This document shows, in pieces, positions 60,130 through 64,000 of a stretch of DNA of 64,000 nt (its first letter is position 1; each line of letters starts with the position of its first letter). The stretch comes from Mikania micrantha (taxonomy: Eukaryota > Streptophyta > Magnoliopsida > Asterales > Asteraceae): positions 60,366,939 to 60,430,938 of the forward strand of contig CM018698.1 in the NCBI GenBank assembly GCA_009363875.1, written 5' to 3'. The translations under genes and the position numbers were made by a program. The notes below the pieces were generated by a model. It worked only from the letters and a program-made list of their open reading frames with translations. It was not told the origin of the DNA and did not search any database.

Positions 60130-61013
60130 AAGCAGACAAATTCAGGTCAGTTTAAGAACATTAAAGATATAACCCATTCTATCACATAAATTCAATCATA
60201 TTCAGTTACACTGAAAATTTATATTGAAATGTGATTATAAATAATATAGTATAACTACATGAATTCAGTCCAGTCATGTTTGTATTACACACAGATCACA
60301 CAATTGTTCGTAGTTATACTTAGTCCTGTTATTTCAAAAACATGTTAGAGTCTTACCCAGCTCTTTGCATTGCAACACATGTTTTTAGAAATATGTTCAT
60401 ACAGAACTAGGACATGTTCTCACATAAGTTCTTTAATATGTTCTCAGTTCATACATTAAGTTCTCATACAGACCATAGATATGTTCTCGTACAGTATGGC
60501 TCTCGTACTGTACTTTAGTTACAGACATGTTCACTATTAGATACGTTCACAATTCAGACATGTTCTCGTACAGTATGGCTCTCGTACTGTACTTTAGTTA
60601 CAGATATATTTGCATACAGTATTGCTCCCGTACTGTATTCCAGCAAAATATATATTTTAGTTCGATATATTCGCATACAGTATTGCTCCCGTACTGTATT
60701 TCAGCGAAATATATATTTAGTTTGACATGTTTTCATATTAATTCGTTCGCATACGGTTATGTTCTCACACAGAAAAATTAATTATAGTTCACACACATAG
60801 CTCATTATACAGACAGATCTACAAAACACCCATATTATTACAGTACCATAATTTCATACATCACAAGGTTATAATACAAGAACTATCAGAACCGATTCAT
60901 CCATACTAACTACCGGGGATCCATTTCACAATCAAAATTTCCCATCCACATCACACACTAACAACCTATTCGTCTGTACATAGGATATCCCAAAAAGAGC
61001 TACATAAACATAC
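60130..61013 (-). other. Leader between pre-gag ORF and gag, with four spaced hairpin repeats
   Basis: AT-rich and non-coding. Hairpins with 8-bp stems and 9-base loops lie at 60489-60513, 60568-60592 (GTACAGTA/TACTGTAC) and 60614-60638, 60675-60699 (ATACAGTA/TACTGTAT). Confidence 0.88.
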
Positions 61014-61826
61014 TTATCGTAAAAAGTACGATAAGCAGGAAAACACCATAGCCACTGCCGCCATGATCACGCCCAAAACTATCATCTTAGTCTCAAAACT
61101 GGCGATCCCAAGCCAAATCAGAGACTCTCTCACCCTCGCCAATCCTGCTCTCAACAACTCAACCTGCCGCCAAAAGGTAGCAATAATCCTCCGAACCCAC
61201 GTCCTACGCAGTCGCTCCTCAACTGAAATCCTCCATTCTTGTGTGTCTGCCTCCAATGTGTTCACTCGATCTATAATGGTCAAGTGAGAAGTCAAAATCT
61301 CTAAAACAGTGCTACGGGTATCATCTATCATAGCACTCTGCTGCTGTATGTCCTGACGCATCCCTTGCAGATCATAAGTGACCTGCTGTAACTGGGCTCT
61401 CCACTCTGCTTGGTGGGAAGATTCTCCCACCTCATGTATCATCGGTGGCTCATCTCGGGGAGCCATCTGTCGTCTCGGGGGTAGCCCCGTCGTCTTGCGA
61501 GCTTGGCCTCGCATTCGTCTCAACCCGTCCCACTCAGGGACTCTCCGTGGAGAGGAGTCCTGTCTCCTCTCAGCAGAAATATGAGCTAAAGGTGAATGAG
61601 GTGGACTAGGTAGAATGGGGGCTGCTGGTGGTATTACTGGTGATGGTGGTGGTGGAGTGACAGGTCTGGGGTCTGAAGGTGTATGAGGTCCGGTAGGGGT
61701 CGCCTGTGAGGCTGCCGATGATGCCTCACTAGGACCTGAATCTGATCCTGCACTAGAGCTAGGCGTATCATCCAACCTCAAATAAGGGAACCTCTGATAA
61801 ATATACTGCTCGGCTGGATCGGCCAT
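61014..61826 (-). CDS. Pre-gag ORF: proline-rich, coiled-coil, C-terminal membrane helix
   Basis: 270 residues from ATG 61824-61826 (MADPAEQYIYQRF); another in-frame ATG lies at 61857-61859. It sits between PBS and gag, on the gag strand. The N-terminal third is Ser/Thr/Pro-rich with PPPPSP and PPAAP runs. Then comes a basic stretch, a PPMIHEVGESSHQAEWRAQL segment, a likely amphipathic coiled coil (LQQVTYDLQGMRQDIQQQ onward), and near the end a hydrophobic helix (MIVLGVIMAAVAMVF) of about 20 residues. The IHEVGESS motif reminds me of leader proteins predicted with Asteraceae gypsy elements, but I cannot verify it. There is no known enzymatic motif and no stop or frameshift, although pol in the same copy has lesions. 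Confidence 0.7.
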   Translation of the reverse strand: MADPAEQYIYQRFPYLRLDDTPSSSAGSDSGPSEASSAASQATPTGPHTPSDPRPVTPPPPSPVIPPAAPILPSPPHSPLAHISAERRQDSSPRRVPEWDGLRRMRGQARKTTGLPPRRQMAPRDEPPMIHEVGESSHQAEWRAQLQQVTYDLQGMRQDIQQQSAMIDDTRSTVLEILTSHLTIIDRVNTLEADTQEWRISVEERLRRTWVRRIIATFWRQVELLRAGLARVRESLIWLGIASFETKMIVLGVIMAAVAMVFSCLSYFLR

Positions 61827-62168
61827 CGCTGTACAATCAAAATTTCTAATCAGTATCATGACATAAACATTAAATAACAATATTTAACATAAACATGAAC
61901 ATGATATGATGCTCTTTCCTATCCCAGAACAACTATTTGATCTTTATAGTTATTAATGTTCCGCTTGAATCAAATCAAACTAGAATGCACACGTGTTGCA
62001 AATTTCAGTTATGCTGGCCACTCATAACTGGAATTTGTACCACCTGATTATCCTGGCTTAATTTAAAACAAGTTTTGTTCAATATTAATGTTCGGTGCTC
62101 TCTGTGTTACTATACGAGCCTATGGTTATAGTCTAGGTCTCTAGGTCAACCTAATTCTCTATAACCTG

Positions 62169-62182
62169 TGGCTCTGATACCA
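62169..62182 (-). other. Tekay-like primer-binding site (initiator tRNA-Met)
   Basis: Minus strand TGGTATCAGAGCCA, three bases inside the 5' LTR boundary. Confidence 0.92.
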
Positions 62183-62185
62183 CCC

Positions 62186-64000
62186 TGTCACACCCCCACC
62201 TCTCGTCACCTCGTGTCTGGTCTGACGTCACCGAACCGGTTGCGGAAGCATAGTGGTGATGTCTCCGAGGTGAGGGGTGACTTACTTGAACCGATATTAT
62301 AAGCACACAGATTAACTTAAAATAAATACAATACAGGGTTTCGTCATTACAATCAGTATCATAATTTACAACTAAGTTTATTACACAACTGACTTATTTA
62401 ATTACTAGTGTTTGAAGTGCTGCCTCACCGAGTGTCACTGTCTTCCTGCAAAAAGATTTAAATTTGAAACGTCAGCACAAAGCTGGTGAGTTCGACAGTT
62501 CAATTTAAAACAATATGATATGATAAGCACGTTCTCAAAAGTTCAGTTCTGGATAACCATGGGACCTGTATCTAGTTCCTTTCGGACGTCTAGTCTGTCT
62601 CAAGATATTACCCGTCGGTACATATCTTAATGCCTCATTATCTTAATGTCTATCATACCATTAAGAAGTTCAGGAAACAGATAACAAACATTCACACAAG
62701 GGGAGATGCAATCCTCCCAGCGAATGGGGTGTCAACCAATAGTACTATCAATGTTTTCTGCTCGGCCACACATGGGTTCACTAGATACAGTTCAAAAATG
62801 AGGACTTTCAGTTCCATGATAGAGTTCAGTCTACAGGCAAAATCCCATGAAATCCCACAAAATCACATGAAATCACACAGATATCATTGATGCATATCAT
62901 ATGTTCAGACAACAGTTTGCAGAGTTTCCCCGATGTTTATAAAAGATTAAAAATAAAAGGGGTTGTACGAAACTCACCTGATGATATAAGGGTAGCAGAG
63001 TATCACCAAATTGATAGTACATAGATGATTCTGCATTTAGTTATATTTAATAAGTTATTTATGTTCTAGTTTACTGATTAGATCCTTCTGAACGTTCAAT
63101 GTCAAAGACATTGCTTAGTAAATCATCAACTCGATATTAATTATATAATTAATTAATTTAATGTCATATCATACAATGTATGATAATGTAGGAACCTACA
63201 TAGCATTAGATTCCTAACACAAAGTTGATGACACTCTAGATTAATCAGAATAATCTCAGATTAACCAAATAGTTAATGTTGTTGATTATAATGCTAAAAC
63301 AGTTTCAAGATGATTTAATGGCTTAGGAGTGATTAATCCTTATTATTGATTACCCAAATATCATGAAATATCACAATGTAGCATCAGAATAGGTGAAATA
63401 ACCAGATTTAACATACTAATCTGACTGTTATCACAAACATCAGATAATCATTCCAATGAGTATGTTAATGATTATGATCAGTTTGAAACACTTGGATTTA
63501 ACCTTTGTATTTCAAAGATTAATCAAACTAATCACCTACATTGTTACAATCAAATGGTTTAAACCATTATAATCATAGTTATGATTTCATGAAAATCGGG
63601 CATTACAACGGATCAAAACAAGGATTTAACCGTTAGAACTTCGTGTTCTTCGTTTATAATCAATCCTAGCCATCATCTAGGCAATAATCAACAATCCTAA
63701 CTATCTCATTACGTTCAAAATCAAGATCTAATCAATCAAAATCAAACTAGAAGGTTAAAACGGACCGTTACCTGATCTGACGAATTCCTGCGGTTAGAAC
63801 GACGATCAGGACTTGTATATACGATCCCTGGGATGATCTGGATGTTCAGAAGCCTTTGTAATGAAGATTGAAGGTGTTATGAAGCTAAAATCTCGCCTGG
63901 AGGTCGAGATAGATCGAGAAAATGCGGTTTTTGAGGTTTTCTAGACATTCTGATCGTTTTAACAAAATTTTGGCCGACATAGTGTCTGGGGCGCATCGCC
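62186..64000 (-). repeat. Tekay-like 5' LTR, incomplete at window end
   Basis: Matches 53291-55105 with two substitutions seen. It would need about 246 more bases, so the element's outer end and target duplication are outside the window. Confidence 0.93.

Larger units (their letters stand above)
53291..64000 (-). mobile_element. Young Tekay-like (chromovirus) Ty3/gypsy element, truncated by window end
   Basis: 3' LTR 53291-55351, PPT, pol 58851-55415, gag 60117-58852, pre-gag ORF 61826-61014, PBS 62169-62182 and 5' LTR from 62186 past the end of the window. In the 1815 bases of LTR that can be compared, I see two substitutions (54985 and 54997 against the right copy). The C-terminal chromodomain and 2-kb LTRs fit the Tekay/Del clade. 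Confidence 0.93.

Overview
The window reads as intergenic, repeat-dominated DNA from a plant nuclear genome. The evidence is Ty1/copia and chromodomain Ty3/gypsy LTR elements, hAT-type MITEs with 8-bp target duplications, tRNA-derived SINEs, Helitron termini, and three ordinary plant genes. The style of the long LTR elements (TGTCACACCCC / TGTAACACCC ends, 2-3 kb LTRs, an extra ORF before gag) suggests Asteraceae to me, but that is recollection, not something shown here.

Layout. 1-3700: end of a long LTR with internal repeats. 3755-10065: a decayed copia element on the minus strand (Copia-1). 10-15.6 kb: a TRIM-like LTR, a hAT MITE, a small one-TM protein gene (12287-12859, minus), SINEs and another hAT element. 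15.6-18 kb: a gag zinc-knuckle fossil and a Helitron. 18061-18894: an intact intronless CAF1-type deadenylase gene (minus). 19.2-25 kb: hAT-like elements, an LTR remnant, a SINE with a perfect 14-bp duplication, AT-rich DNA. 25051-34485: a complete non-autonomous gypsy element with apparently identical 2.94-kb LTRs and AATTT target duplications, inserted in a hAT-like MITE. 35-36.3 kb: two SINEs. 36554-39862: a five-exon SRO (RCD1-like) gene. 40049-41209: a Helitron. 41628-52834: an older copia element (Copia-2) whose left LTR is split by one probable solo LTR that itself contains a second, and whose right LTR is split by a gypsy LTR that is in turn split by a very young Tekay-like gypsy element (53291 to beyond 64000).

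The strongest candidate for something undescribed is the pairing of the 25-34.5 kb element with the Tekay-like element. They share the first few hundred bases of the LTR, including GGGGCG-NNN-CGCCCC hairpins, and use the same initiator-Met primer site. The first lacks a working gag-pol, so it was probably mobilised in trans. Its interior is densely studded with small perfect hairpins whose stems vary while staying complementary. The Tekay-like element carries four spaced copies of one hairpin, with a compensatory G-C to A-T change, between an unusual pre-gag ORF and gag. The Tekay-like copy also has lesions in pol despite nearly identical LTRs.

All boundaries were read by eye. Identity statements mean that no difference was seen in what was compared.
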